DNA of 64,000 nt from an uncultured Lachnospiraceae bacterium (GTDB lineage: Bacteria > Bacillota > Clostridia > Lachnospirales > Lachnospiraceae), in the NCBI GenBank assembly GCA_910586615.1, contig CAJUJP010000017.1:8351-72350 (forward strand), written 5' to 3'. Below the pieces are notes generated by a model that worked only from the letters and a program-made list of their open reading frames with translations, ran no database searches and was not told the origin of the DNA. Below are positions 11,901 to 18,515 of this stretch, one piece after another. Position 1 is the first letter of the stretch. Every line of letters starts with the position of its first letter. The position numbers and the translations under genes were made by a program.

Positions 11901-13120
11901 ATGTGGCCTATAAGCCAAAGAGCGGCAAAAAAGAGACAGTGCCGGAAGTACACGGGTACACTTATTCTTTGATCAGTGCAAAGGATCAGAAGGTATTGAT
12001 TGATGAAGGAACCACCTCAAAATACCAATACACCAAGTGGAATATGACATCGGACAATTATCACAGATATCCGGAGATTGTATTTGAGAACAAATACACA
12101 AATATACGGTTCGATGCCAGTCATTTCTGGGAGAATTACGATGGTGTTGAAGAGGATCCTGCCAGATACGGTGAATTGGAGAAGGTGAACAACGGAGAGG
12201 TATGGAATGTTCATGCGACACAGGTTAACAAGGGACAGATCACGGAGTATCCGTACAAGTTAAAGGAGGAATTTGAAGTGGCCCTGACCCATGCGCAGTA
12301 TTATGAACTGGACTATACTGCAGATGATGACGGTGACGGGCAGAGTGATCTGGTAGTATGGTATTGCCTCGGCAAAAGAACTTCGCCTACAGGACATTCT
12401 GACTGGGTGGATACGATCTATTCCCAGTCGCCCAACGATGTGCGCAACAACTACTATATCTATAACAAAGGAAATATCACATATACGGGTATGGGTCATG
12501 CCCGGAAAAATCAGAACGAAGAATGGTATACGTTTGAGGAGGCAAAACTTTTCATCAACACCATGATCGCATCCTATCAGGCAGGCATCAAGTCACCTCA
12601 GATTACGGTACTTAAGCAGGGCGTGCCGGAGTCAGAGGAACTGAAGCTGTTATACAGATATTATGACAACGGTGTTAAGAGTGACGGAAGCGATGGATTC
12701 TATCTGAGTGATGCGGCAGAAACAGAGGACTATGAAAAGTTATATTTCACGGTGCAGGATATCAACTTCGTCAAGGGAACAAGAGCAATCGCAACCCATG
12801 TATACTATAAGGCTGACGGCGGCGCAGAGACCATCAATGTGGACGGAAATGATATTTCCGTGAATCGTCTGGCAGACAGTATGTACAATGCCAAGGATGA
12901 CAGCCCGGTAGACGCAAACAATCTGACCAGCGGCGGTGTGTACTATATCCGGGTGCCGAGGACGCTCATGAAGCAGTGCGGAGAAGGAGACGGGCTTGAG
13001 TTCTACTTTGAGGCACAGAGCACCATCACTACCAATACAACAAATGCCAACGTGTACATCACGGATAAGGTATATGCAAAATTGCAGGTTCTTCAGGCTT
13101 ACCTGTTTAACCTTGAGTAA
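5993..13120 (+). CDS. Giant secreted DUF5057-like protein with Asp/Gly/Asn/Ser repeats (2375 aa)
   Basis: I choose the ATG at 5993 because AGGA lies 10 nt upstream and it opens a clear signal peptide: basic NHKNKFNRKRF, an Ala/Val-rich core, and a likely cut after VEA near residue 44. An in-frame GTG at 5954 would add 13 residues. Residues about 45-260 and the large C-terminal part resemble DUF5057-type proteins of Lachnospiraceae; this is a family impression, not a search. Four low-complexity acidic blocks follow (about 261-450, 471-632, 770-950, 972-1126), broken by two short hydrophobic segments sharing RQxxWxxLVAD (460-470 and 960-970) and a folded segment at 633-766. Residues about 1483-1572 resemble a beta/gamma-crystallin fold. 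There is no LPxTG signal or C-terminal membrane anchor. Its place between prepilins and the assembly ATPase suggests a pilus-linked adhesin, by inference. Confidence 0.75.
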   Translation: MKRTMNHKNKFNRKRFAAAAVAGLSAAAVVITAVFSRPMEVEAADTLLGIEKLRARYKASGSEFTILEIVPDRAAAEIGFLVDGYEPVLSEWNEEEMTWTSWQNTLCSLPTAARRKEFVEKKKAELREYYAEQGIKKNFPVEISEEEYEESSEKAEGFQKLVSDGDKSEGWFVKGSADGEQDKYQLSFKYRGKYDLDDYPIDPDLLYYTVSSSMKIDSDVAGGIEDDRFVYKKEKDAFVCLGTWAEIREKALSSILNDTAEEEVDKDKDDSDDSSNTEDEKDDDDSSGSDHEGSNGDGSDDEESNGGGDGSDDEDGNGNGGGSGNEGSNGDGNGSGNEDGNGNSGGSGNEGSNGDGNGSGNEDGNGNGGGSGNEDGNGDGSGTGNEGSNGGDNSEGTASGNVNEDSGSDGEGNGSNTGGSNSSNNGNNSGNTGGSANGSAESASIAGAAKAVVFAAADFRQGKWFRLVADNEPGSDNGTASGGQQGSGDDANAGGKPGADNDVSVGGTGDDGTKPGDNPDSDSSTKPGDNAGSDDSQNSGDNTGTDDNTGSGNGTDSDNDPNPDDGSGSGDHEDSDDSTGSDDETDSDTDTDDELNPDDPDGDDTDDTDGDDKADQPGADDPIDDEDEEENKKDVFASEQVSAYYLVAFEKVTDYSQLTEKDSIYTVDAMVLSDNGEYVFVEWGGTDESQTRQVYTFPGKEIWCKNAFKSNEWFRKYVINMDKKDYADFKIKVLTYTPQELNEMEQLPNFQFLYLNSGLRATGIWSGGSSDSGEDEDKTDDRKSNNKRNPGDGKGDEEDEENETGDGDKKDDKDNENGDGEDDNTDDTTGSGDNGKGDDTDDTTGGGDDGKGDGTDDTTGSGDDGKGGDADETTGSGDDSKGDSTDDASGGDDTGKDDNTDDTSGGVEDGKDDGTGDTAGGKGDNTDNSTGNGGSGQDDNTGDSAGSGGAGRQPVSSVLRQSGWNMLVADSITGSDSDNNQSPAAGDSSNQTQSPATGDNSGQNQDSSAGGGSDNNQSPATGNDSDGNNNPATDDDSDASLSPSTGNNSDEDQGSSAGGDSDGNQSPTADDDSLPEIPPAAEDGADQGQDAEDGSDSGSDPDAGDHTGDISGNDPGDISGNDVGNKEVKKYSAQDNDLSADLLKYFFDKTIAGAMPCLVDGSILYVKDDSGSIVVNEELENTNIFRLSAMLCQDNLSEWYESHRNNYNKLTTEQLMKGIVDDADRNFVEEQVYCRFGNDSIINDQFYSPTIYQDGGEIEPGFQCVLDEIKLDNLYRESDTSGNYKPLSTSISQAKAVRHILNYRDRRKVETKKEIRVLEIQPAMADEPELSLDQIKAWAPGVEKADITVMTTAEFIGKIEKLNETYDLIYIGTSKDHLNMRYWTDNNYIGKPDEKHVAAGTVFNDADMDGLIYYNIGDLRVVNLPMAGLLTTEYRNGNRNDWTWFYNYVRYGGNDISKEKKNALLSFLDGSYPVIIADDFLEQPVTVFAESEYKGARVNLTEGEYTSKQLAALGVKRLDISSVKVKEGYRLTVFDGDEFTGNRETFTKDVPDFTKQVNGAGNWDNKTLSLIIEREENASPDRAIDEDHIDNCTYLYEFVTKAMKDKYLNFYAKGDIADNSELFKFYLNRPKVSLTNTAVGGEAEEGSDIYYINPDVNGRYKLQYAFNIKNEGTASYNTKYRCKLYIDVNSDGKFSKQEEVEDITITQGGNLVSAEELYADTGYLLTRDVPTGYKGLLPWRVEITQADNPNIYTSLNGYTKLNGMDKEVLKICQINKNGDDVINLNYEVNTKGRHFNTLVYGGQYDGADYSGIADEFDLDITTINIDEFERNYYANNDYLKDFNMLILGFSDMYGDFSGNAESGPMGAIVDFINSGKSVLLGHDTTSFFNSPDLGQGPQAMKGYPWRNNATPLGNKSDWYYTRNAATLNKYVRPLVGMDRYGILSSEILQRGNILRQGTNDYDTVVNSDKDVAYKPKSGKKETVPEVHGYTYSLISAKDQKVLIDEGTTSKYQYTKWNMTSDNYHRYPEIVFENKYTNIRFDASHFWENYDGVEEDPARYGELEKVNNGEVWNVHATQVNKGQITEYPYKLKEEFEVALTHAQYYELDYTADDDGDGQSDLVVWYCLGKRTSPTGHSDWVDTIYSQSPNDVRNNYYIYNKGNITYTGMGHARKNQNEEWYTFEEAKLFINTMIASYQAGIKSPQITVLKQGVPESEELKLLYRYYDNGVKSDGSDGFYLSDAAETEDYEKLYFTVQDINFVKGTRAIATHVYYKADGGAETINVDGNDISVNRLADSMYNAKDDSPVDANNLTSGGVYYIRVPRTLMKQCGEGDGLEFYFEAQSTITTNTTNANVYITDKVYAKLQVLQAYLFNLE
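6900..7180 (+). repeat. 72-bp (24-residue) in-frame repeat block in the giant secreted protein gene
   Basis: GGATCC-containing units recur with exactly 72-bp spacing (GGA at 6956, 7028 and 7100). They encode alternating GSGNE, DGNGN and GSNGD blocks. The copies are nearly identical at DNA level, which suggests recent slippage or recombination. The surrounding 6.77-7.31 kb is a looser version of the same composition. Confidence 0.9.
8464..8850 (+). repeat. 45-bp (15-residue) in-frame tandem repeats in the giant secreted protein gene
   Basis: About eight to nine consecutive units of 15 residues follow the pattern DDTTGSGDDGKGDDT. They drift toward the 3' end, where Thr-Thr becomes Ala-Ser, Thr-Ser and Ser-Thr and one unit is shortened. 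The repeat is strongly acidic and likely disordered, or Ca2+-responsive. It ends just before the second RQxxWxxLVAD segment. Confidence 0.9.
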
Positions 13121-13237
13121 ATGTAGTGAAAGATTGATCATGAAAGTTTTCAATTACGGAATTTGTGTCTGCGTATTACCGGCCATAAACTTGGCATATG
13201 CAGAAAAAAGCGCAGAAATGGAGTAAAGCATGTTTTA

Positions 13238-13296
13238 ACGTGAAAGCCTTCCATGACAGACAGAGTAAAAAGTTTGGGGTGGAAGGCTTGAAACGT
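13238..13296 (+). other. Stem-loop (inverted repeat) downstream of the giant protein gene
   Basis: AAGCCTTCCA (13244-13253) and TGGAAGGCTT (13280-13289) are perfect complements, extended by ACGT at both outer ends after a 2-3 nt internal loop. The apical loop is 26 nt. No T-tract follows, so it is not a standard intrinsic terminator. It could protect the 3' end of the upstream mRNA or be a processing or regulatory element. Confidence 0.65.
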
Positions 13297-13297
13297 C

Positions 13298-13450
13298 AAC
13301 CGGGGAAAGAACCAATATGTAAAGGCAAGGAATAACAACCGGGGAAAGAACCAACATGTAAAGGCAAGGTGTAACAACCGGGGAAGAATCTGATATGTAA
13401 GGTTCGGAACAGTAGCCTGGGAAGGAATCGGTATGCAGAAACTGGAAGCG
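13298..13450 (+). repeat. 39-bp tandem repeats, 3 clear plus 1 decayed copy
   Basis: Units begin AACCGGGGAAAG at 13298, 13337 and 13376 (39-bp spacing), and a decayed fourth begins near 13414. Copies 1 and 2 differ at only a few positions. Each of the first three places a purine-rich Shine-Dalgarno-like stretch just upstream of an ATG that is followed directly by TAA (ATG at 13317, 13356, 13395). In the fourth copy the ATG opens a 31-codon frame. Confidence 0.8.
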
Positions 13451-13528
13451 TTCAGTGGAAAGATTCGGCATGTTAGACCAGAAGCATCAAATGGAAAAGA
13501 GTCCGGCAGTAATGTTATAAAACAATAA
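13433..13528 (+). CDS. Possible 31-codon small ORF before the ATPase gene
   Basis: ATG at 13433 is preceded by GGGAAGGAA and runs 31 codons to TAA at 13526-13528, 19 bp before the ATPase start. The peptide is basic with no membrane segment and resembles no protein I know. It begins in the last decayed 39-bp repeat. It could be a translated leader coupled to the ATPase gene or a chance frame. Confidence 0.25.
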   Translation: MQKLEAFSGKIRHVRPEASNGKESGSNVIKQ

Positions 13529-13547
13529 ACAACAGGGGTAAAAGGGC

Positions 13548-15242
13548 ATGGATTTTAACAGGAAGAAAATACGTCTTGGAGATGTACTTGTAGAAAGAGG
13601 TGTCATTACACAGGAGCAGCTTGAGCAGGGACTGCAGTTACAGAAGGGCAGCGGCCGCAAGCTGGGTGAAACACTGATTGACGAGGGATTTACGACAGAG
13701 GAGGCAATCGGCAGAGCGCTCAGCAACCAGCTGGGCTATGATATGATCGACCTGCAGAATGTGGCGATCCCGGAGGACGTTCTCGGACTCGTGCCGGGTA
13801 ATGTACTGGAACGTTACAAAGTGCTGCCTTTTGAGTATGCATCGGATAACATGAATGTAATTCGTGTGGCTATGGCTGATCCCATGGATATGGCGGCAAT
13901 GGATGATATTGCGATCATCACGAACCTGCAGGTGGAGCCGGTGATTTCCACCACGAGAAGCATTATGCTGGCTCTGGATAAATATTTCGGCAATGTGGAG
14001 GTCAACTCTGCGCTGGAAGAATATACGAGAGAAAAAGAGAGCCAGATGGCCGAGCAGGAAGATATGTACAGCGAGGACGTAAACAATTCCCCGATTGTAC
14101 AGCTTGTCAAGACAATGATCGAACAGGCGGTCAGACAGCGTGCTTCCGATATTCATATTGAGCCGATGGAACGTCAGGTACGTATCAGATACCGTATCGA
14201 CGGTGCATTGTATGAAAAAGTGACCTACAGTATCAGACTGCTTCCGGCGATGGTGGCCCGTATCAAGATTATCGGCGGAATGGATATTGCGGAAAAAAGA
14301 AAGCCTCAGGACGGACGTATCACACAGGTGGTGGACAGACAGGAGTTTGATATCCGTGTTTCTGTTCTTCCCACGGTATACGGTGAGAAGGTGGTTATGC
14401 GTCTTACTTCCAAGAACGCGCTGACCAGAGAGAAGAGCCAGCTTGGTTTCAAACCGAGAGAGCTTAAGAAATTTGACCATATACTGCAGAATCCACATGG
14501 GATCCTGTTGGTTACGGGGCCTACCGGAAGCGGTAAGTCAACAACGCTTTATACGGCACTCAGCGAATTGAACAGAGAAGACGTGAATATCATCACGGTA
14601 GAAGATCCGGTGGAGGCAAATATTGACGGAATCAATCAGGTGCAGGTCAACAATAAGGCGGAACTGACTTTTGCCAGCGCGCTGCGTTCTATTCTGCGAC
14701 AGGATCCCGATATTATCATGATCGGTGAGATCCGTGACCAGGAGACGGCGTCTATTGCAGTGCAGGCGTCTATCACGGGGCATTTGGTGGTATCTACTCT
14801 GCATACCAATTCTGCGGCGGGCACGATCACCCGTCTGATGGATATGGGGATAGAGCCTTATCTGATTGCAGATTCTACGGTGGGTGTTATCGCACAGCGT
14901 CTTGTACGCCGGCTCTGCCCGGAGTGCAAGCGGGCGAAGAAACCGGATGCGGAGGAAAGAGAGATGCTTGCTCTGGCACCGGATGCGGATGTCACGATCT
15001 ATGAGCCATGCGGCTGTTCCAAATGTGACGGGACAGGGTTTAAGGGCAGAATCGGTGTTTATGAAATCATGGAGATCTCACAGGGCCTGAAGAGCATTAT
15101 CAGCAAGAATGGTGACGCAGAAGCCATCAAGGAAAAGGCGCTGGAAGAAGGCATGAGTACACTGCGCATGTGTGCGACGGAATATGTGCTGGAAGGAATT
15201 ACCTCTGTCAATGAGATGATGAAGGTTTCCTTTGATTTATAA
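13548..15242 (+). CDS. Type IV pilus / type II secretion assembly ATPase (PilB/GspE/MshE family)
   Basis: This hexameric cytoplasmic ATPase would power extension of the pilus built from the upstream prepilins. The N-terminus has two MshEN motifs (residues 9-32 and 38-61) separated by five residues; the first fits the RLG...Q c-di-GMP-binding pattern at every conserved position and the second has Lys for Arg and a few changes. The ATPase core has Walker A at 324-331 (GPTGSGKS, Lys330), an Asp box (ITVEDPVE) and Walker B (IMIGEIRD). A tetracysteine zinc site uses Cys457, Cys460, Cys490 and Cys493. At 564 aa it is full length. No platform protein (PilC/GspF) or PilT is in view. A terminator follows 14 bp after the stop. 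Confidence 0.95.
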   Translation: MDFNRKKIRLGDVLVERGVITQEQLEQGLQLQKGSGRKLGETLIDEGFTTEEAIGRALSNQLGYDMIDLQNVAIPEDVLGLVPGNVLERYKVLPFEYASDNMNVIRVAMADPMDMAAMDDIAIITNLQVEPVISTTRSIMLALDKYFGNVEVNSALEEYTREKESQMAEQEDMYSEDVNNSPIVQLVKTMIEQAVRQRASDIHIEPMERQVRIRYRIDGALYEKVTYSIRLLPAMVARIKIIGGMDIAEKRKPQDGRITQVVDRQEFDIRVSVLPTVYGEKVVMRLTSKNALTREKSQLGFKPRELKKFDHILQNPHGILLVTGPTGSGKSTTLYTALSELNREDVNIITVEDPVEANIDGINQVQVNNKAELTFASALRSILRQDPDIIMIGEIRDQETASIAVQASITGHLVVSTLHTNSAAGTITRLMDMGIEPYLIADSTVGVIAQRLVRRLCPECKRAKKPDAEEREMLALAPDADVTIYEPCGCSKCDGTGFKGRIGVYEIMEISQGLKSIISKNGDAEAIKEKALEEGMSTLRMCATEYVLEGITSVNEMMKVSFDL

Positions 15243-15255
15243 CGAATAGATGAGG

Positions 15256-15302
15256 AATACCTCTCTGCAAAACAGGCGGAGGGGTATTTTCTGTATTTTT
15301 TA
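15256..15302 (+). terminator. Intrinsic terminator after the pilus ATPase gene
   Basis: A 12-bp stem (AATACCTCTCTG at 15256-15267 with CGGAGGGGTATT at 15277-15288, two G-U pairs) has a 9-nt loop and is followed by T-rich sequence (TTTTCTGTATTTTTT). It closes the pilus operon. Confidence 0.85.
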
Positions 15303-15338
15303 CAGATTCTTTTTCACATTTTTTTAACTTTTACCCTC

Positions 15339-15367
15339 TTGCCAGCATAAAGAATATAGTGTATAGT
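15339..15367 (+). promoter_or_regulatory. Sigma-A promoter of topA
   Basis: TTGCCA (15339-15344), a 17-nt spacer, and TATAGT (15362-15367) fit the vegetative consensus. The topA ATG is 46 nt beyond the -10. Confidence 0.75.
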
Positions 15368-15412
15368 GGTTCACGTTGAAAGACCGAATGAGGAGAAACA
15401 GGGGAATATGCT

Positions 15413-17488
15413 ATGGCAAAATATCTGGTAATCGTGGAGTCACCTGCCAAGGTGAAGACGATCAAGAAATTTCTGGGCGCGAATTATGAGGTCGCAGCCA
15501 GTAACGGACATGTGCGGGATCTGCCGCGCAGCGTGCTGGGCATTGATGTGGATCATGATTTTGAACCCAGGTATATCACCATACGGGGAAAAGGAGATAT
15601 TCTGGCAAATCTTCGCAAGGAAGTGAAGAAGGCCGAGAAAGTGTATCTCGCAACGGACCCTGACCGCGAAGGAGAAGCCATTTCGTGGCATCTGCTGGCG
15701 GCGCTGAAACTGGAAAATAAGAAAGTATACCGGATCACCTTTAACGAGATCACCAAGACGGCTGTGAAGGAATCCCTGAAACATGCCAGAGAGATCAATA
15801 TGGATCTGGTGGACGCGCAGCAGGCCAGACGGTGTCTGGACCGTATGGTGGGATACAAGATTTCACCGGTTCTGTGGGCCAAGGTAAAGAGAGGCCTCAG
15901 TGCAGGACGGGTACAGTCTGTTGCGCTGCGCATCATCTGTGACAGGGAAGAAGAGATCAATGCTTTTATTCCGGAAGAGTATTGGACTCTGGATGCTTCT
16001 TTTAAGGTAGAAGGTGAGAAGAAACCGTTGTCAGCCAAATATTACGGGACAGTGGACGAGAAGAAGACCATCGCGTCAGCGCAGGAACTTCAGAAGATCA
16101 GGAAACTGCTGGAAGGCGCAGAATATCAGGTGAGCAGTGTGAAGAACGGTGAGCGTGTCAAGAAAGCGCCGCTGCCGTTTACGACTTCCACGCTCCAACA
16201 GGAAGCCAGCAAGGTGCTGAATTTTTCCACCCAGAAGACCATGCGTCTGGCACAGCAGTTATATGAGGGTATTGATATTAAAGGAAACGGAACGGTGGGT
16301 GTCATCACTTATCTGCGTACAGATTCCACCAGAGTGTCAGAGGAGGCGGAAGCGGCGGCAAAGGTGTTTGTCACGGAGCGTTATGGTGAAGAGTACGCGG
16401 CGGGCACGGAACAGGAGCGCAAGAGCACGCAGAAGATTCAGGATGCCCATGAGGCGATCCGGCCTACCGATATTGGAAGAACGCCTGTGGAACTTAAGGA
16501 ATCCCTGTCCAGAGATCAGTTCCGGCTTTATCAGCTGATCTGGAAAAGGTTTGTGGCAAGCCGCATGGCACCGGCGGTATACGAGACGACATCGGTGAAG
16601 ATTGATGCGGCGGGGCAGCGTTTTACGGTGGCTGCTTCCAAGGTGAAGTTTGACGGGTTTATGAGTGTCTATACCGAGGAAGATGAAAAAGAAGAGAATA
16701 ACACCCTTATGAAAGGGATCACACGTGATACGAAATTATCTCTGCTGGGACTGGAAGAGAAACAGCATTTTACCCAGCCGGCGCCTCACTATACGGAGGC
16801 TTCGCTGGTGCGGGCCATGGAGGAACTGGGAATCGGACGCCCCAGTACTTATGCGCCTACCATCACCACAATTCTTGCCAGAAGATATATTGTCAAGGAG
16901 AACAAGAACCTTTATGTGACGGAACTTGGTGAAGTGGTCAATAACATGATGAAGGAGGCATTTCCCTCCATCGTGGATGTGAATTTTACCGCCACAATGG
17001 AAGCACTCTTAGACGGTGTGGAAGAGGGGAGTGTGAAGTGGAAGACTGTGGTGGCGAACTTCTATCCGGATCTGTCGGAGGCTGTGGAGAAGGCGGAGAA
17101 GGAACTGGATGAGGTGGAGATCGCGGATGAATTGTCGGATGAGTTCTGCGATGTCTGCGGCAGGCAGATGGTCATCAAATATGGTCCTCACGGCAGATTC
17201 CTGGCTTGTCCCGGTTTTCCGGAGTGCCGCAATACGAAGCCTTATTTCGAGAAGATCGGCGTGGCCTGTCCCAAATGCGGCAAGGATATTGTGCTGAAGA
17301 AGACAAAAAAGGGCAGAAAATATTACGGGTGCATCGAAAATCCGGAATGCGATTTTATGGTCTGGCAGAAGCCTGTTGCGGATAAATGTGACAGATGCGG
17401 TTCTATCCTTCTGCAAAAGGGCAGCAAGCTGGTTTGCTCTGACGAGAACTGCGGTTTTGTCAAAGATGCGGTAAAGGCGGAAACGTGA
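15413..17488 (+). CDS. topA: DNA topoisomerase I (type IA)
   Basis: It relaxes negatively supercoiled DNA through a transient 5'-phosphotyrosine link. The N-terminal Toprim domain shows VESPAK and the acidic DPD pair (Asp82, Asp84). The catalytic tyrosine is in ITYLRTDS (Tyr300). The C-terminus (about 578-690) holds three zinc-ribbon units: CDVC...C...C, CPKC...C...C and CDRC...C...C. At 691 aa the length is usual for Firmicutes. In B. subtilis topA lies upstream of trmFO, xerC, clpQ, clpY and codY; here codY follows directly, so the intermediate genes are elsewhere or lost. Confidence 0.97.
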   Translation: MAKYLVIVESPAKVKTIKKFLGANYEVAASNGHVRDLPRSVLGIDVDHDFEPRYITIRGKGDILANLRKEVKKAEKVYLATDPDREGEAISWHLLAALKLENKKVYRITFNEITKTAVKESLKHAREINMDLVDAQQARRCLDRMVGYKISPVLWAKVKRGLSAGRVQSVALRIICDREEEINAFIPEEYWTLDASFKVEGEKKPLSAKYYGTVDEKKTIASAQELQKIRKLLEGAEYQVSSVKNGERVKKAPLPFTTSTLQQEASKVLNFSTQKTMRLAQQLYEGIDIKGNGTVGVITYLRTDSTRVSEEAEAAAKVFVTERYGEEYAAGTEQERKSTQKIQDAHEAIRPTDIGRTPVELKESLSRDQFRLYQLIWKRFVASRMAPAVYETTSVKIDAAGQRFTVAASKVKFDGFMSVYTEEDEKEENNTLMKGITRDTKLSLLGLEEKQHFTQPAPHYTEASLVRAMEELGIGRPSTYAPTITTILARRYIVKENKNLYVTELGEVVNNMMKEAFPSIVDVNFTATMEALLDGVEEGSVKWKTVVANFYPDLSEAVEKAEKELDEVEIADELSDEFCDVCGRQMVIKYGPHGRFLACPGFPECRNTKPYFEKIGVACPKCGKDIVLKKTKKGRKYYGCIENPECDFMVWQKPVADKCDRCGSILLQKGSKLVCSDENCGFVKDAVKAET

Positions 17489-17510
17489 CAGAAAAGTAAA
17501 ATTATGGGCT

Positions 17511-17525
17511 GAATGTCAGAAAATT
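17511..17525 (+). promoter_or_regulatory. CodY-box-like site upstream of codY
   Basis: GAATGTCAGAAAATT matches the established CodY consensus AATTTTCWGAAAATT at 12 of 15 positions. It lies 55 bp upstream of the predicted codY -35 and just after topA. Autoregulation is plausible but inferred. Confidence 0.45.
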
Positions 17526-17562
17526 CTTTGAATCATATATAAATTGAGGACAAACTGAATGA

Positions 17563-17581
17563 AATGTATTGAAAATACATT
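17563..17581 (+). promoter_or_regulatory. Palindromic operator overlapping the codY -35
   Basis: AATGTATTGAAAATACATT is a 7-bp perfect inverted repeat (AATGTAT/ATACATT) around TGAAA. Its first 15 bases match the CodY consensus at 11 positions. It runs into the first two bases of the predicted -35 at 17580, where a bound repressor would block RNA polymerase. Confidence 0.5.
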
Positions 17582-17608
17582 GATAATGCTCAAATGTTGT
17601 GATAAAAT
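17580..17608 (+). promoter_or_regulatory. Sigma-A promoter of codY
   Basis: TTGATA (17580-17585), a 17-nt spacer and TAAAAT (17603-17608) fit the vegetative consensus, about 68 nt upstream of the codY start. Confidence 0.7.
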
Positions 17609-17675
17609 CAACTTATATAGAATTGTGTAACTATTTGAAACTTTTACAACAGCGTACAGTTAAGGAGCATGATTC

Positions 17676-18461
17676 ATGAGTAGCGTTCAGTTGCTGGATA
17701 AAACGAGGAAAATCGGAAAACTTCTGCATAATAATAATTCAGGAAAAGTGGTCTTTAATGATATCTGTGATGTGCTGAAGGATATCCTGATCTCCAATGT
17801 GCTTGTCATAAGCAGGAAGGGCAAGGTGCTGGGGATCGGAGACATGGATAGTGTGGAGTCCATCACGGAGCTGATTGTAGATCATGTGGGCGGCTTTATC
17901 GATCCAATGCTCAATGAGCGGCTTCTGGCGGTTTTGTCTACCAAGGAGAATGTCAATCTGGAGACGCTGGGATTTGAGAGTATTGATACGAAGAAGTTTC
18001 GGGCAGTCATTACTCCTATCGAGATATCGGGAGAGCGGCTGGGGACACTTTTTCTTTATAAATGCAACGAGCAGTATGATATTGACGATATCATACTGTG
18101 CGAGTACGGCACTACGGTGGTAGGGCTGGAGATGCTCCGGGCGGTGAGCGAGGAGAATGCAGAAGAGAACCGTAAAATCGCGGTGGTGAAGTCTGCCATC
18201 AGCACCCTGTCCTTTTCGGAGATGGAAGCGATCACGCACATCTTTGATGAACTCGGGGGCATGGAAGGCATCCTGGTGGCGAGCAAGATCGCGGATAAGG
18301 TGGGTATCACCCGTTCTGTGATCGTCAATGCACTGCGCAAGTTCGAGAGTGCAGGTGTCATCGAGTCCCGCTCTTCCGGCATGAAAGGTACTTATATCAA
18401 AGTGCTCAACGACGTGGTCTTTGATGAAGTGGAAAGACTGAAAGACCAGGGAAGATACTGA
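17676..18461 (+). CDS. codY: GTP- and branched-chain amino acid-sensing global repressor CodY
   Basis: CodY represses stationary-phase, nutrient-acquisition and, in B. subtilis, motility genes when GTP and branched-chain amino acids are abundant. The N-terminus (MSSVQLLDKTRKIGKLL) opens the ligand-sensing GAF domain (about 1-155). A linker helix leads to the winged helix (about 200-255), with GILVASKIADKVGITRSVIV as recognition region and a wing at SRSSGMKGTYIK. The length of 261 aa is standard. ATG with AAGGAG upstream is the clear start. It lies immediately upstream of the fla/che operon, as in Bacillus. Confidence 0.97.
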   Translation: MSSVQLLDKTRKIGKLLHNNNSGKVVFNDICDVLKDILISNVLVISRKGKVLGIGDMDSVESITELIVDHVGGFIDPMLNERLLAVLSTKENVNLETLGFESIDTKKFRAVITPIEISGERLGTLFLYKCNEQYDIDDIILCEYGTTVVGLEMLRAVSEENAEENRKIAVVKSAISTLSFSEMEAITHIFDELGGMEGILVASKIADKVGITRSVIVNALRKFESAGVIESRSSGMKGTYIKVLNDVVFDEVERLKDQGRY

Positions 18462-18467
18462 AATGTA

Positions 18468-18515
18468 AAAGGATTTACACAGCAGCATATAAGTGGTGTG
18501 TGAATCCTTTTTTTA
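18468..18515 (+). terminator. Intrinsic terminator of codY
   Basis: AAAGGATTTACACA (18468-18481) pairs with TGTGTGAATCCTTT (18497-18510) through 14 bp with one G-U pair. The loop is 15 nt and a run of Ts follows. It begins 6 bp after the codY stop. Confidence 0.9.

Larger units (their letters stand above)
13121..13547 (+). other. 427-bp spacer with stem-loop and 39-bp repeats
   Basis: This stretch separates the giant protein gene from the ATPase gene. It contains a strong inverted repeat (13238-13296), tandem 39-bp repeats (from 13298) and a possible 31-codon ORF (13433-13528). Open frames on both strands arise here because the repeat length is a multiple of three; none has a convincing start or protein character. 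I see no clear sigma-A promoter. Confidence 0.7.

Noticed and set aside
12740..13153. Minus-strand 137-residue frame at the end of the giant protein gene
   Set aside because: It is complementary to well-formed coding sequence and shows no start signal or recognisable protein features.
13235..13471. Minus-strand 78-residue frame across the 39-bp repeats
   Set aside because: Other frames across the same repeats are also open because 39 is a multiple of three. There is no ribosome binding site and the peptide is only repeats.
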